From Pegoplata infirma (Eukaryota; Arthropoda; Insecta; Diptera; Anthomyiidae), in the NCBI GenBank assembly GCA_963921195.1, contig OY992537.1:20606642-20670641 (forward strand): 64,000 nt of DNA, written 5' to 3'. Below are positions 13,106 to 25,025 of the stretch, piece after piece. The notes below the pieces were generated by a model. The model did not search any database and had not been told where the DNA came from. It saw only the letters and a list, made by a program, of their open reading frames with translations. Position 1 is the first letter of the stretch; each line of letters opens with the position of its first letter. The position numbers were made by a program, and so were the translations under genes.

Positions 13106-14049
13106 CTTCATAGTATCTATGAAACAAATTCATAGAAACCAGAAACCTATGAAAAAGTTCATAGGCTATGAAAAAAAAAATTATTATTAAAATATGTTAT
13201 TTTTTTTTAATTTTATTATTTAACTTTTATTTTTTTTATTATTTTATTTATTTACAATTTTCTATTTTTAAAAATTTATATCGAGGGTTTATATTAAAAA
13301 CCCTCTATCATCCGTTTTCACGAAAATGATGGCAAAATATTCAGAAAAACAGCCTGAATATTCAGAATAAAAAATATTTTTTTGCTATTTTATTTTCGTT
13401 TTCTCTATCTCTTACACAATTAATTTTTCTGAATGCAAAACCCTCTATAACCCTCTAATTTATAAATATTTTTTTTTTTTGAATAATTTCATCATGCATT
13501 GCATGTTTTCATAATAAATTTTGCATGCAGAATATAAATTTCTCAACAAAATTCCAAAACCACGATTTTGGTCCACTGATGCTGATTTTTTCTGAAAAAA
13601 TCTTGTTTGACTTTTTTGTAAAATATTGCTCAAAATTTGGTTGTCTTGTGTACATTATGAAACAAAAATTTTAATCCTTAAAATTGTAGACCAAAATCGC
13701 GTTTTTAATTTTTTTACTATTTGTTACATAACATACCAAACAGCTTGTAAACTTTGGAGATGAATTCGGTAAAAAAAATTATCTTTGTCTTAAAAATCAG
13801 CACTTGTGGACCAAAACCGCGATTTCGGAATTTTTTATAAGCCGTTAGCATTAATAAATCACGTTAAAAATTTACCGATATCGTAAATATAACAATAATA
13901 ATTAATTTTTATTAAAATGCAAAACCCTCTATCTGATCATTTTCATTCAAATACTTAATATTTTTGAGAAACAAAATCCTCTATCTATCATAAAATCCCC
14001 AATAATGCAAAATTTTAAAAACGAATTATATGTGAGATCCAGTAGTTAA
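13106..14049. other. AT-rich spacer with scattered CCCTCTAT motifs
   Basis: No element boundaries seen. AACCCTCTAT or close variants recur near 13300, 13440, 13450, 13923 and 13977 without fixed spacing. GACCAAAAYCGCG-type sequence around 13560-13830 resembles part of the foldback at 46300-47115. Confidence 0.4.
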
Positions 14050-14865
14050 TTTAAAAAATGCCTGCGAATTTTGTACTCTTGCCCACAACATTAAATCATG
14101 ATAATGTTTTGCGGAAGATTTGGGTGTACTTGACAAAGCAAAGTTTTTTTAGAAAAAATAATGTTATATTACTTTGCTATTCCATGCAAAACGAATTGAA
14201 ATATCAATCGAGGACCCCATTAAGAAACCAAAAGAGCTGTACATTTCGTAAGTGAGTGCAAAAATAAGTGCAAAAAAGTGTTCTTACATTTTGGAGAGTA
14301 TAAAAGTTCGGCACCAAAGAATATAACACATTTGATAAACAAATGGAAAATTTGTATGCGAAAAGCTTAGACTTGGTGAAAAAGTAGTTTTGGTAAAAAA
14401 ATTATTTTTTTGATGAAAACAAAAATTTGATGAAAAAAAAATTAATGAAAAAAAAATTGATGAAAAAAAAAAAAAAATTGATGAAAACAAAAATTGATGA
14501 AAAAAAAAATTTGATAAAAAACAAAAAAAATTTGATAAAAAAAATTATGAAAAAAAAGTTTGATGAAAAAAAAAATTATGAAAAAAAAAAATTTGATGAA
14601 AAAAAATCTTGATGAAAAAAAAAAAAAAAATATGAAAAAAAATTTGATGAAAAAAAAAATTGATAAAAAAAAAAAAAAATTGATGAAAAAAAAAAAAATT
14701 TTTTTTTTGTAAAATAATTATGTTATTTTTTATCCACCAGCTGGTGAAAAACGGTTTTATTCAGCACGAGGTAAATTATTATCCAAGTTACAAGCCCAGT
14801 TATTAAAATTTTTGGTTTTAAGAAAATGAAAATAGTAATTCTTGTTTTCTTTTCACCTGGTGTCA
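14050..14865 (+). mobile_element. 'D' family repeat, copy 2 (truncated)
   Basis: Opposite orientation to copy 1: ATGCCTGCGAATTTTGTACT, AAGCAAAG, AATTGAAATATCAATCGAGG, GAGAGTATAAAAGTTCGGCA, then a long tract of GATGAAAAAAAA units (14415-14700), CCACCAGCTGGTG and TTTTAAGAAAATGAAAATAG. Its far end is replaced by the next foldback element. Confidence 0.6.
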
Positions 14866-15413
14866 CCCCCCGATCTTCATGAAATTTGGATATGTTGTTA
14901 AAAACGAAAATTGATTCGACACGTATTTTTTTTTAGCGGCCCAAACTTATTTTTAGTGGGGGGGGGTGGATTTGTATGGGGAAATTGACCTTTTTCCGTT
15001 TTTAACGATTTACGCCTATTTAAACAAAAAAGCATGTGTATCAAATTAAAGGTATTTCAAATACCTATCTCGTGGTGCCAAAGAAAGTAATATTTTTCGA
15101 CTTATTAACAAAAATGTCCTAAAATTTTGGTATTTTACTCAGTATGACGAAAAGTTGTGCATGTTTGGACATGTCCTTAGCACACGTAGATAGGTTTTCC
15201 AAAGACCTTTCATTTGGTATGTAACATTACTATGTTTCTTTGCATAATATAGGAGATACACGAAAAAAACTGAAAAATGGCCTTGTCTTCCCCACTCCTT
15301 TTTACCCCCTAAATATGAATTTGGGCCGCTAAAAAAAAATACGTGTCCCTTTATTTTTTCTGCTCTACAGAATAAAACCAATTCCATAAAGATCCGCGGG
15401 TGACACTAGGGAG
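14866..15413. mobile_element. Foldback element with GTGTCACCC termini
   Basis: Imperfect inverted repeats begin with CCTGGTGTCACCC on the left and CCTAGTGTCACCC on the right, followed on both arms by GATCTT, CACGTATTTTTTTTTAGCGG and a G-rich block. It sits where copy 2 of the D family should continue. No clear target duplication. Non-coding. Confidence 0.6.
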
Positions 15414-15634
15414 ACTTCCCTTGATAGCTAAAGTACTATATAAACAAATAATAACACTTAAAATCCACTTTGTTTAATATTCTGATTTAACATATTGAGT
15501 TTGTATCTATCCTATGTCACAATGCTCTGCCAAAAGCTGTGTATGTGTTTGAAGAAAACAAAATATTTGTGTATTTACAAACAAAAAATTAACGAATGTT
15601 ATAAAAGTAAGTGTTAGTTGGCGAGATTTTCCTC
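15414..15634. other. Unassigned spacer
   Basis: AT-rich; no feature recognised. Confidence 0.4.
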
Positions 15635-15720
15635 CTTTGGTGGCGCTGATTGCTAAGGCGTCGACAATAACCACTACAGCCGGTAGGTCTTGGGTTTGAG
15701 ACCCGGCCAGGGCAGCTAAT
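15635..15720 (+). mobile_element. tRNA-Ser/Leu-like SINE head or tRNA relic
   Basis: TGGCGCTGATTGCTAAGGCG resembles the A box and D arm of class II (Ser/Leu) tRNAs. GGGTTTGAGACCC resembles a B box/T arm, with T-stem pairing TTGGG/CCCGG. The anticodon region and acceptor stem do not fold convincingly, so it is not a working tRNA gene. It is followed by a T-rich stretch. Likely the head of a tRNA-derived SINE. Confidence 0.55.
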
Positions 15721-15894
15721 ATTTTTTTTAATGTTTTTTATGTTTGTTTTTATTTTTTTATATTTTTTTAATATATATTTATTCAATTATTTTAATTATT
15801 GTAACATTATTTTAATTATTAAAACAATTAAAGGGCTATTGATGACATTTTTTTAAGAATGACATGTATCAATTCTATGATTTTTTTCTATGAA

Positions 15895-16195
15895 CCTAAC
15901 AATATTCATTTAATTTTCATTCAGTGATGATTTTTTTCATAGTTTCTATGAATTTGGTTTTATGAATTATGAAATTATGAACAATAATTCTTCCGGTGAA
16001 GTAATAAATGTTAATTAGAGTGTATCAAAATTTATAAAATATTTCACAATACAAATGAATATTCATTTATTATTCATTCAGTCAATGAATTTTTTCATAG
16101 ATTCTATGAATTTGGTTTTATGTAATTTGTTCATAGGTATTATGAACAATAATTCTTTCAGTGAATTAATAAATGTTAATTAGTGTGTATCAAAT
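15895..16195. repeat. Imperfect direct duplication of about 165 bp
   Basis: Two diverged copies (about 15895-16030 and 16060-16195) share ATGAATTTGGTTTTATG, ATGAACAATAATTCTT and AATAAATGTTAATTAG in the same order. Not assigned to a mobile family. Confidence 0.6.
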
Positions 16196-16639
16196 ATATT
16201 TTTTTAAAAATTTTTTTACCCGAGATTCTTTCGAAACTCGAAGACCAGTCTTTTAAGTATAGCCTCTATAACAATACATTAATTCCTTCAATTCTTCAAG
16301 TATCTTAAATATAATCAAATTCATATTCAAGGATATTTACTTTATTCACTCAACATAATTTAATTGTCACTTCTTGAAAACTGTTTTATTTTAAATAATT
16401 TTTACACACACATAACAACACATTCACATCCTAAAAGTTTTATTTTTCTGCTGCTGTTGCTCCTTGAAAGTTGTAGTCAATATGCATAACAATTATGAAA
16501 CCATGAAAAACAAAAAACTTAACTTAACTTACAAACTACATTTTCTTAAAATGAAATATGCAAATCCATATATATTAACATAAGAAACTTAGAAAGTTTT
16601 ATTTTATGCATATGAGTATATGAAGAGGTGTATGAACCA
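16196..16639. other. Unassigned spacer
   Basis: AT-rich, intron- or intergenic-like sequence with no recognisable element. Confidence 0.4.
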
Positions 16640-17320
16640 AAGGGTTTTCCATCGGTTAATCGTTAATCGGTTAAGCGATTTATTTTAATTAAATAATAAA
16701 CCAAACACTTTAAAATCATGATTTTTTTTATAACAATGAAAGACTTGTAATGGAACCGAAGTTAGAAAGGAAAGGTCACGAACACCGCGGGGCCTCGCAC
16801 CGACTGATCGCCTGCGATTCAAGGCTCCCGCCGACCTCCTCCTTACTTTAATTTTAAAGAGTGCTAATCCAAAATTTTTTTTGGTTTAAAATTCAAATAT
16901 GAAGAATTTTAATCAGTTTTCATTTGACAATTATTATTATTCTACATTAAATAGATAATTTTCCAAAGTAAAAATGTACAAATACTGAAATGCAGTTCGA
17001 TTAATCGGTTGCCCAGTATGCAAAAATAATCCACTCTGACATAGCTCTTCTGAGTTTTCATTGGGGACATTTTGAAAAATTGTATGGAGATGTCATCAAT
17101 TTCATTAAGGGAGTGTCAGCAGTATGTCAGCGGTAATTATTTTTTGGCAGCTGGGTAACCGATTAATCGAATAGCATTTTATTATCTGTACATTTTTACT
17201 TCGGAAAAATTTTTTTATAACATTTTAATTATGCGAATATTAATCGGTATAGTTGTAAGACCGGGTTTATTATTAATTTAAAAAAAAAAAAAAACTCAAC
17301 CCCGATTAATTGACTACCCT
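16640..17320. mobile_element. Putative transposon with GGTTAATCG subterminal motifs
   Basis: ATCGGTTAATCGTTAATCGG near the left and CGATTAATTGACTACCCT near the right are inverted relatives; further CGATTAATCG motifs lie at 17000 and 17160. This clustering of short motifs near the ends resembles hAT-type subterminal repeats, but I see no target duplication. It contains the GC-rich patch at 16755-16862. Confidence 0.35.
16755..16862. other. GC-rich patch of unknown origin
   Basis: About 90 bp much richer in G+C than everything around it (for example GAACACCGCGGGGCCTCGCA and GCTCCCGCCGACCTCCTCC). No full-length open frame, RNA fold or repeat family recognised. It may be a fragment of a gene or retroelement. 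Confidence 0.5.
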
Positions 17321-17980
17321 ACTGTGCTAGTAGTTGTTAGTTACTGTTTGCTGTTGTAGTGGCAGCATCAAGCATGTAGTACTACTGATAGTTGCAATAG
17401 TTTCTGTTGTTGTCTTCAACATGTCACCATAACTTTACGAGACAAGGAAAAACATCCTTGTTTTATTTTTTTTTACAAATCACAACTTTAGTAGAAATGT
17501 TACACAATCTTAGAATGTTAACTACTGTATCCAAGATTACAAGCATTTTGAAAATTATGCATATGTGGGGAAATTATAAATGGGTTAATAACGACTTTGG
17601 AATATACTAAAATTATGTTAGCTTTTTAGTAAAAAATTTTGATTTTTGGGGTATTTATATAAAATTTTCTAATAAAATATTAAGTGACGAATTTTTAGTC
17701 ATATAATGCATCTGTTGATTTTAGCAGAGAAAACTTTTCTGATTTTAGCAGACTTGATTTAAACATTTCGTTTAAATCCCAGATAAATCTGCTCTTATTA
17801 CATCAAGCTCAAGCCATTTAATTATTATGCTGATTTAAGCAGTCTTCGGTGGCTATATTTGATTATCCTGTTTTTCAAAAAATATTTGACCTATTTTTTT
17901 TTATGCCCAGCACTTTAATCTTTTCTACAACTGATTTAAATTTTGGTGGCTTTAAGTAATAACGGCGGCATAATGAACAA
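17321..17980. other. Unassigned AT-rich spacer
   Basis: CTGATTTTAGCAGA-like short repeats around 17720-17850, otherwise featureless. Confidence 0.4.
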
Positions 17981-19629
17981 AAATGCCTGCGAATTTTGTA
18001 CTCTTGCCCTAAACATTAAATCATGATAATGTTTTGGGAAAGATTTGGGTGTACTTGCCAAAGCAAAGATTTAAAAAAAATAATGTTATATTACTTTGCT
18101 ATTCCATGCTAAACGAATTGAAATATCAGTCGAGGACCCCATTAAAAAACCAAAGAGCTGTACATTTCGTAATTGAGTGCAAAAATAAGTGCAAAAACGT
18201 GTTTTTATATTTTGGAGAGTATAAAAGATTCGGCACCAAAGAATATACCACACTTGTTTTATGTACATTTGATAAACAAATGGAAAATTTGTATGCGAAA
18301 AGCTTAGACTTGGTGAAAAAGTAGTTTTGGTAAAAAAAACGATTTTTTTTTCACGAAAAACAAAATTATGTTAAAAAAAATTAAATGAAACCAAAATTTT
18401 TCGTGAAAAAAATTTTGATGAAAAAAGTTTTTGATGAATTTTTTTGATTAAATGAAAAATTTTTTGATGTAAAAAAAAATTGATGAAAAAAAAAATATGA
18501 AAAAAAAAATTTTTTGGTGAGAAAAAATTTGATGACAAAAATTGATGAAAAAAAAATATGATAAAATATTTATGAAAAAAAAAATGTGAAATAAAATTTT
18601 ATGAAAAAAAAAATTAATGAAAAAAAATTCATGAAAATTAAAATTTCATGAAAAAACAAAAAAAAAAAAAATGACAAAAAAAAAATTAATGAAAAAAAAA
18701 AAAAATTGATGGAAAAAAAATATATGAACAAAAAAAAAATTGATGAAAAAAAATTTTATGAAAAAAAAAATTTGATAAAAAAAATTTATGAAAAAAAAAA
18801 AATTCATGACAATAAAATTTTTGATTAAAAAAAAAAAATTGATGAAAAAAAAGATGAAAAAAAAAATTGATGGAAAAAAAATTAGATGGAAAAAAAAAAT
18901 TGATGTTTTAAAAAATTTGATGAAAAAAAAAATTTGGTGAAAAAAAAAGATTTGATGAAAAAATATTTTTTTTTTTTTTGAAAAATAATTATGTTACTTT
19001 TTATTCACCAGCTGGTAAAAACGGTTTTATTCACCACGAGGTGAATTATTATCCAAAGTACAAACCCAAGTTACAAACCCAAGTCATTAAAATTTTTGGT
19101 TTTAAGAAAATGAAAATAGTAATTCTTGTTTTCTTTTTCGTTAATTGTTAGCTTATATACACTAAGAAAATTATGTCATTAACTGTTTGTAGGTTATTTT
19201 AAAAAGTAATCAGTAAAGTTATTTTAAAAGAAAAATCATTAATTTTATTATAGACTTCTTATTTTTTACTGTTTCTGTAGTTTAAAAAAAAATAATTTAC
19301 TGTATTAAAAACGAATTTTCTGTTACATTTAATGTCGACAGTAAAAAATTTCTTCTATAGTTTTACTGTTTTTCAATACAAAATAACTGAATATTCACTA
19401 GTTTTTTAATGTTTTGGTTAGTCATTAAATTAACATTTAAAATTGACTGTATTGTGTTTTTATTTTTAAAGAAAAAACACTGGAATGTTTTTTAAATAAA
19501 AGCTCATTTGTTTTAAGTGAATATTCACTGGAATTTACCTACATAATTTTTTGAGTGTAGTCAAACTGAGGTGGCGTCCTGCAACTTTTTTAAAATTAGA
19601 CACCAGTCTAAAAACATTATCATGTTAAA
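17981..19629 (+). mobile_element. 'D' family repeat, copy 3 (most complete)
   Basis: Runs from AATGCCTGCGAATTTTGTAC to the terminal AACATTATCATGTTAA. In order: the mini-me-like AATTGAAATATCAGTCGAGG block, TATAAAAGATTCGGCACC, a 600-bp tract of GATGAAAAAA-type units (18370-18970), TTCACCAGCTGGT and CACCACGAGGTGAA palindromes, AATTGTTAGCTTATATA, and GAGGTGGCGTCCTGCAACTT. It contains a TA-flanked MITE at 19160-19557; without it the copy is about 1.25 kb. Confidence 0.6.
19160..19557. mobile_element. 398-bp TA-flanked MITE
   Basis: Starts CACTAAGAAAATTATGT and ends ACATAATTTTTTGAGTG, with TA on both sides (19158-19159 and 19558-19559). The uninterrupted D copy at 11702 reads through this point with a single TA, giving an exact empty site. 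Non-coding; Tc1/mariner-type by duplication and termini. Confidence 0.8.
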
Positions 19630-19687
19630 ACAAGTTAGAGTGTTAAATTCGGCTGTGGCGAATCTTTTATAACCTCCAAATAAAAAA

Positions 19688-20276
19688 ACAAGTAGAAAAG
19701 TTAAATTCGGCCTTGCCGAATGTAGTGATACCCTCCATAATTTCAAAAAGATTATTCCAAAAAACTTTTTTTAAAAGGAAATTAGTTTTGAAAAAAAAAA
19801 ATTTTTTTTGAAAAAAAAAAAAAATTCCGCAAAAAAAAAAATTGGTAAAAAAAAAATCCTCGATTTTTTTATTTTTTTTTTTCAAAAAATATGTTCGTAC
19901 TTGCTTACATACCATTTGGTGTTCAATTATATTCACATATGTCAATCAGCAGCCGAATTAAAGCATTTTGTATTTTTAGGTTATGTTGAATGTACTAAAA
20001 TTTTTGAGGTGTACTTACATTTTCGTTCATAACTTTTGAACCGATGAGCCGATGTCGCTCAAATGCAATGCCAAGCTTCTCGGGAGAACTTCCAACAACT
20101 ATGTATGTTAAGTTTCACTCATATCCGTGTAGTATTTTGGTCGTGATCACCATTTCCACAGACAGACGGACAGACGGACATCGCTAGAATGTCTTAAAAT
20201 CGATCGGGACCGATATTTCGGTGAGTTACAAACGGCATGACAAACTTATATATACCCTCTATAAGTGGAGGATATA
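19688..20276 (-). mobile_element. mini-me/DINE-1-like element, subfamily A, nested in subfamily B
   Basis: 589 bp from ACAAGTAGAAAAGTTAAATT and the ATTCGGC-CTT-GCCGAAT hairpin to GTGGAGGATATA. It carries the ATCGCTAGAATGTCTTAAAA core and a short GACGGACAGACGG tract. The inner terminal palindromes are intact. Confidence 0.8.
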
Positions 20277-20631
20277 AAAAATATCCAGGGCGTTTTTTTT
20301 TTTGGGTAGCGTGGTTTGATGGGAGACAAATTGCAATTAATTAATCACAAGTATTATTATCAAAGAACATTTTTTTATATCCACGCCCACAAAAGGGGCA
20401 GGTAAACAATTTTTTTTATCCGCTTGACTTACAACTTCTTTTGACATAAAAATGTTGCATTTGCTTAACAAAAGCACAAAAAATCATGCAAAAAAATGTA
20501 ATTTTTCTGTGGTTGGTTTAATTTTCCAAGGGGAAAACTTCTTACCATAAGACATATTAGTGACAAATTACGGATATCTACCTCTTTTATTTTAAACTGT
20601 AACGTGTCCTCTACAGACGGACAGACAGACG

Positions 20632-21656
20632 CACAGTGGGGAAAAATGGACTTTTTTTGTCCAATTTTGCCTACAGGTCGCAATTCTTAACCGATTTTTG
20701 TATTTTAGCTAATAAAATTCTGCATCGATCTGTCATGGTGGATTTTTGAAAAAAATTTCGGATTACTTTTTATATTTTCCTAAAGTTCAGAAAATTTTCA
20801 TTTTTTCAGTATTTTTGCAATAAAAAATGCAATAGGCATGGGACGAATATGCTTTATAGACTAAATTAGATGTATTGGAACCCCTTATCAACGACGTGAT
20901 TAGTATTTGAAAATATATTATTATTATTTTGGTTTTTATAACCAGACAAAAATTCAAGAATTTCCACTTTTAAATGCCTATATCTTTAAAAATAATGAAC
21001 CAATTTCAATGAAATCTTTTTTAGACTAAAGCTTATGTTTTGCTTAGTCATAATTGGTACACAAAATTTTTTTCAAAAAATATTTTATTTTTTGCTTAAA
21101 TTTTACCTTATGATTTTTGGAATTTTCAAATTATTTTTTAGTCTGTTTTAAAAAAAAAAAAAAGTTGTTACATTGTAAATTCGAAAAAAAGAGTTAAATA
21201 ATTTTGCAAAAATACTTTGTTTACCAATAATGGTTTAGGAAATGATAAGTTTTAATCTTAAAAAAAATTCATTGAAATTGGCACATTATTTAAAATGATA
21301 TACTTAAAAGTGAACATTTTTAAGTTTTCATATGTTTATAAAAACCAAAATAACATTAAATTGACAAATGCTATTAATGTCATTTATAAGGGGTTCAAAT
21401 ACCTTTAATTTTGTCAATACAGCTTATTCGTCCCCTGCCTATTACATTATTTAGAGCAAAAATTCTAAAAAAAATAAAATTTTCTGAACTTTAAAAAATT
21501 ATTCAAATAAAATAAAAACGATTTTTAGAAATCCACTATGACAGACCAATGAGGAATTTTATTAGCTAAATTTCAGAAAAAGAAAAACTTAAATCGGTTA
21601 AGAATTGCAACCTGTAGGCAAAATCGGACAAAAAAAGTCCATTTTTCCCCACTGTG
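20632..21656. mobile_element. 1025-bp foldback element with CACAGTG ends (Transib-like)
   Basis: Left end CACAGTGGGGAAAAATGGAC, right end its exact inverse, with AGACG duplicated at both sides (20627-20631, 21657-21661). The arms stay recognisably complementary over about 450 bp each, including TGCCTACAGG, GAATTCTTAACC-type and CCCCTTAT blocks, meeting near 21140. The 5-bp duplication and CACAGTG heptamer are typical of Transib elements. It landed in the GTCY microsatellite of a mini-me. No transposase. Confidence 0.72.
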
Positions 21657-21686
21657 AGACGGCTATCACTAGAAAGTTTCGGAGTT

Positions 21687-22808
21687 TACTCATAACTTCT
21701 TCAATGATGGTCCAAATGTCGAATTTTTTTCTTAATTTTTTTTTTTTTTTTTGAGTATGTCCTTTAAAAAAAAAAATCTTAAAAAATTCTTAAAAGTGCT
21801 CTAGTATGCGATTTTTAAGTTTTAAAATTTAAATTTCATTTTTGAAATTGAGTGTACTTTTTTGTAATCTTTGATTTTTTTTTAAATTTTCTTGCGTCAA
21901 ACTTCTATCGATTACATCCCAGTAGGATCGTTGCACTCAAAAAAAAAAAACCTTGTAAAATTATAAGAAAAACTTTTAACATTTTTTGTTTGCTACCTGC
22001 TATTTGACAAAAATTCCTACTAATGTTACAAGATTTTTACCAATAATTTTGTAATTTTACACGGTTTTTATTAATAAAATTGTACGAGAAATCCTAGTAA
22101 TTTTACAAGCTTTTTACCAATAATTTTGTAATTTTACAAGTTTTTTAGCAATAAAATTGTAAATTTACAGTTCTTGGCGCAATAGAAATTACAAGGAATT
22201 CTCGTGAATTTACTATGTATATTTTTTTTGTAAAATTATATTGAAAATTTTTAAAATTACATAAAAAATTGTAAAATTACAAAAAAATGTAAATTTCGAT
22301 TTGTTAAAAAACAAGGATAACTGTCAAATATTGGTAAAATGAGATTTCGAGACTTTTCCTAGTAATTTGACAAAGTTTTTTTTTGTGTGTGGATAACGAG
22401 TATTACTATTTTCTAAAATTTTTTGAAAAAATTTTATTGTAATTTTACAATCTCAAAATCATTTCTACTGCTCTAATGGTGTGTCATAGAGGGTTCATTT
22501 GCAAAATTTTTTCGAAACAAACAAATACCCTATCTACCAAATTTCTAAGGGGGCTCCCATACAAAATAACATTTTTTAAAATTACCTCCAACCGCTTTAA
22601 CTGCCGTAAGAGTGCCCTTAGAGCAATCAAATGTATGACCGACCCAAAATATTTTTTTAGTCCAAACATTTTCTTTGAACGCACTTACCCTCTACTATCT
22701 TTAAATTTTAAGACGGTCAACATACATTTTTTTTTTATTTTTTTATAAATTTGTTTTATTTAATCAGATTCTACCGGTCCAATGGTGTGTCCGAGAGGGC
22801 TCTTATCA
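21687..22808 (+). mobile_element. Fragment of the TGGGGCATTCC foldback family, split by a MITE
   Basis: Matches the left arm of the complete element at 41087, from ACTCATAACTTCTTCAATGA to the TCCGAGAGGGCTC block near 22800. It keeps the same order of blocks, and its outer terminus is missing. Interrupted at 21935-22389. Confidence 0.75.
21935..22389. mobile_element. 455-bp MITE of the CACTCAAAAA type
   Basis: Left CACTCAAAAAAAAAAAACC, right AAGTTTTTTTTTGTGTG, with TG on both sides. The paralogous sites at 34450 and 41510 are uninterrupted (AGGATCGTGGGATAACG), so they act as empty sites. The interior is made of TTTTACAAGCTTTTTACC-like modules shared with the elements at 37437, 38896 and 47265. 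Confidence 0.72.
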
Positions 22809-24198
22809 TATTATATTTAAGACTTGTGGGATAACCGAAGATAATATTTTAAACTATTATATCCACCATATTTGGGATATAATTTGTGACGGCTATATAT
22901 AACTCTTTTTTACTCTGGTAATGCAGATTTGATAAAATCGTTTATTGATTCAAGAAAAAGTTAATCAACGTTAAATTTTTTTGGCTTATCAAATATATGC
23001 AAATGAAAAATGTTCCAGCAATGCGTCTGAATAATTTCAATGACTTCAACCTCATGTACTGCTCAGTAATGTGTGATTTTCATTACTTTCATAAAGAAGT
23101 AAACTGAACATTAAAAATATAATATAATTATATATTTCTCAATCATATACAAATGTTTCAAGAATAAGATTTCATTGTCTAAAGTACGAAACATATTATA
23201 ATTCTATTATTGTGCTACACACATTATAAAAACTGCATATTTTCTAGTTGAAACTGTGTTTCTATACTTTTCACAACCGTTCTTTGTCCTTAATAAACAG
23301 ATCAACTGCTACCACTAGAATACGACTACTTCACAATGTTTTATGCTGTACAAAAAATATAAAGTTGTCGTATATTTTAATTAAATGCTAATAGTTCTTG
23401 TTGAAAGCTCACACCATTACCACTCATGATAATAATAACAATGCCCAGATGGCCAAAAAGTCGTCGATAAAATTGTTTCATAGATTTTTTAAAATTCCAG
23501 TATTATTCTAGTTCGAGGCCTAAATTTTTTTTTTTTATATTCAATCCCAGCAAAAAAAAACATTACTTAGAACAATGATAAAAAGGACTTCTACTGCTTC
23601 TGGAGTAGTGAATATCTACTGAATATCTCATTACATTTTCATATATTTGTCGCAGCAAGTAAGTAGTTGTTTCAACTGGTTTTTCAGTACATATGAAGTG
23701 GTCTTCATACTATTCTATAACTTTGAACTTTTGAGTATACTTATTAACCACTTCATTGCGAATGCATAATATTGTATATTTAATTTTTATGTTTTATTTA
23801 TATGTAGTAAAAACTACTAACAAAACAATAAAAATGTAGTAAAAATAAAATAACAAGCGCGGGTACAAGGGGGGGAGGGGAAATTACCCCCCCCCCCAGA
23901 CCAAATTTCAAAAAGAAAAAAAAAAGAAAGAAAAAGGAAGAAAAAGAAAAAAAGGAGGAATCGCATACGACTCGTTTTAAATTAAACGACTCGTTTTAGC
24001 TCATCATTCTATTACCATATAGTGTCATTTCGTTGTAATGAAATAAATACTAAACGAGTCGTTTAATTTAAAATTAAAAGACGTGTATGAGAATACGGGA
24101 TTATAGCACATTCGCATTGCTATGGTAAAACACGGTTAAGTTGAAACATTGTTTTATGATTCGTTTAACCATATATTTTGATAGCAAGAAACATTAGC
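22809..24198. other. Mostly unassigned AT-rich DNA with a small inverted repeat
   Basis: Contains poly-G/poly-C runs and purine-rich sequence at 23865-23960. At 23962-24091 there is a hairpin with arms ACGACTCGTTT and AAACGAGTCGT that may be a small MITE. Otherwise no feature. Confidence 0.4.
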
Positions 24199-24435
24199 CC
24201 TGTTTTCGCGTAACCGTTAACATTAAAATTTAAAATTTTTTTGGCACCACTTTTGTTGAATGTCAAAGTTTATTTAAGCAAACGCGGAAAAAAACATTTT
24301 ATTTTCAAATGCGAACTTGGCTTCACTTTTTATCGAAACTTAAATTTAATGCTAATAATTATACAAGTTAAAAATAAGCGTGGATAGTTTAAAATTTGTA
24401 TAGGTAAGCGTATATACGGTTATGCGAAAACAGTG
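24199..24435. mobile_element. Small terminal-inverted-repeat element
   Basis: Left CCTGTTTTCGCGTAACCGT, right inverse CACTGTTTTCGCATAACCGT; 237 bp, non-coding. A target duplication is not clear. Confidence 0.5.
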
Positions 24436-25025
24436 CTATTGTTAAAACCGAGTTTATAATAGTCATAAACTTGGATATTACCAAAAAAAAGTTGTAGGAA
24501 AAAGCTATAGAAAACAAAAATCAAACCAAATATTCTGAATTTTCATGATATTTCTTTACTATACGTAAGAAGCTTAATATAATTTACAAATACATTCCTT
24601 AATTGAATTATTTCATGTAATTTTTAAATATAAACCATTTGTAAAATAACCAATATTTATTAAATAATTATTGATAATTTCCAAATTTTTTAATGAAGTT
24701 TTATAGTGGAGATTTCTTTAGTGAGGAAGTGCATACTAATGTCTATATTTGGAAGTGGTGCAAGCCATAATTTATGACATTATATATCAATTTTTGGAAG
24801 TTGTTTAAAAGTATCTCCATTTGAATAATAAATCAGGGGTTAACTGCTTTTTTGGAGTACTTCAGAAGTGGTTTGATTTGGACTACTTCCCTTATTTTTT
24901 GCTGGGATCATTGGTGGGCAAAAGTATATGTGTTGTTGCTAAAAAGATAATTTTTTTGTTGTGAAGCTGATTTTGTACCTTCATAATAGTATTTCTCACC
25001 TATATTTCTCATTAGACTTGTGAAA
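24436..25025. other. Unassigned AT-rich spacer
   Basis: No recognised element or gene. Confidence 0.4.

Larger units (their letters stand above)
19630..21690 (-). mobile_element. mini-me/DINE-1-like element, subfamily B, split by two insertions
   Basis: Starts ACAAGTTAGAGTGTTAAATT with a hairpin-like ATTCGGC block, is interrupted at 19688-20276 by a subfamily A copy, and resumes with the CCACGCCCACAAAAGGGG block and the GACGGACAGACAGACG microsatellite. It is interrupted again at 20632-21656 and trails off near 21690. Confidence 0.7.

Noticed and set aside
13300..13990. Telomere-like CCCTCTAT repeats
   Set aside because: Only about five irregularly spaced occurrences; not tandem.
15635..15720. 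A functional Ser/Leu tRNA gene
   Set aside because: D-arm and T-arm similarity only; no proper anticodon or acceptor stem.
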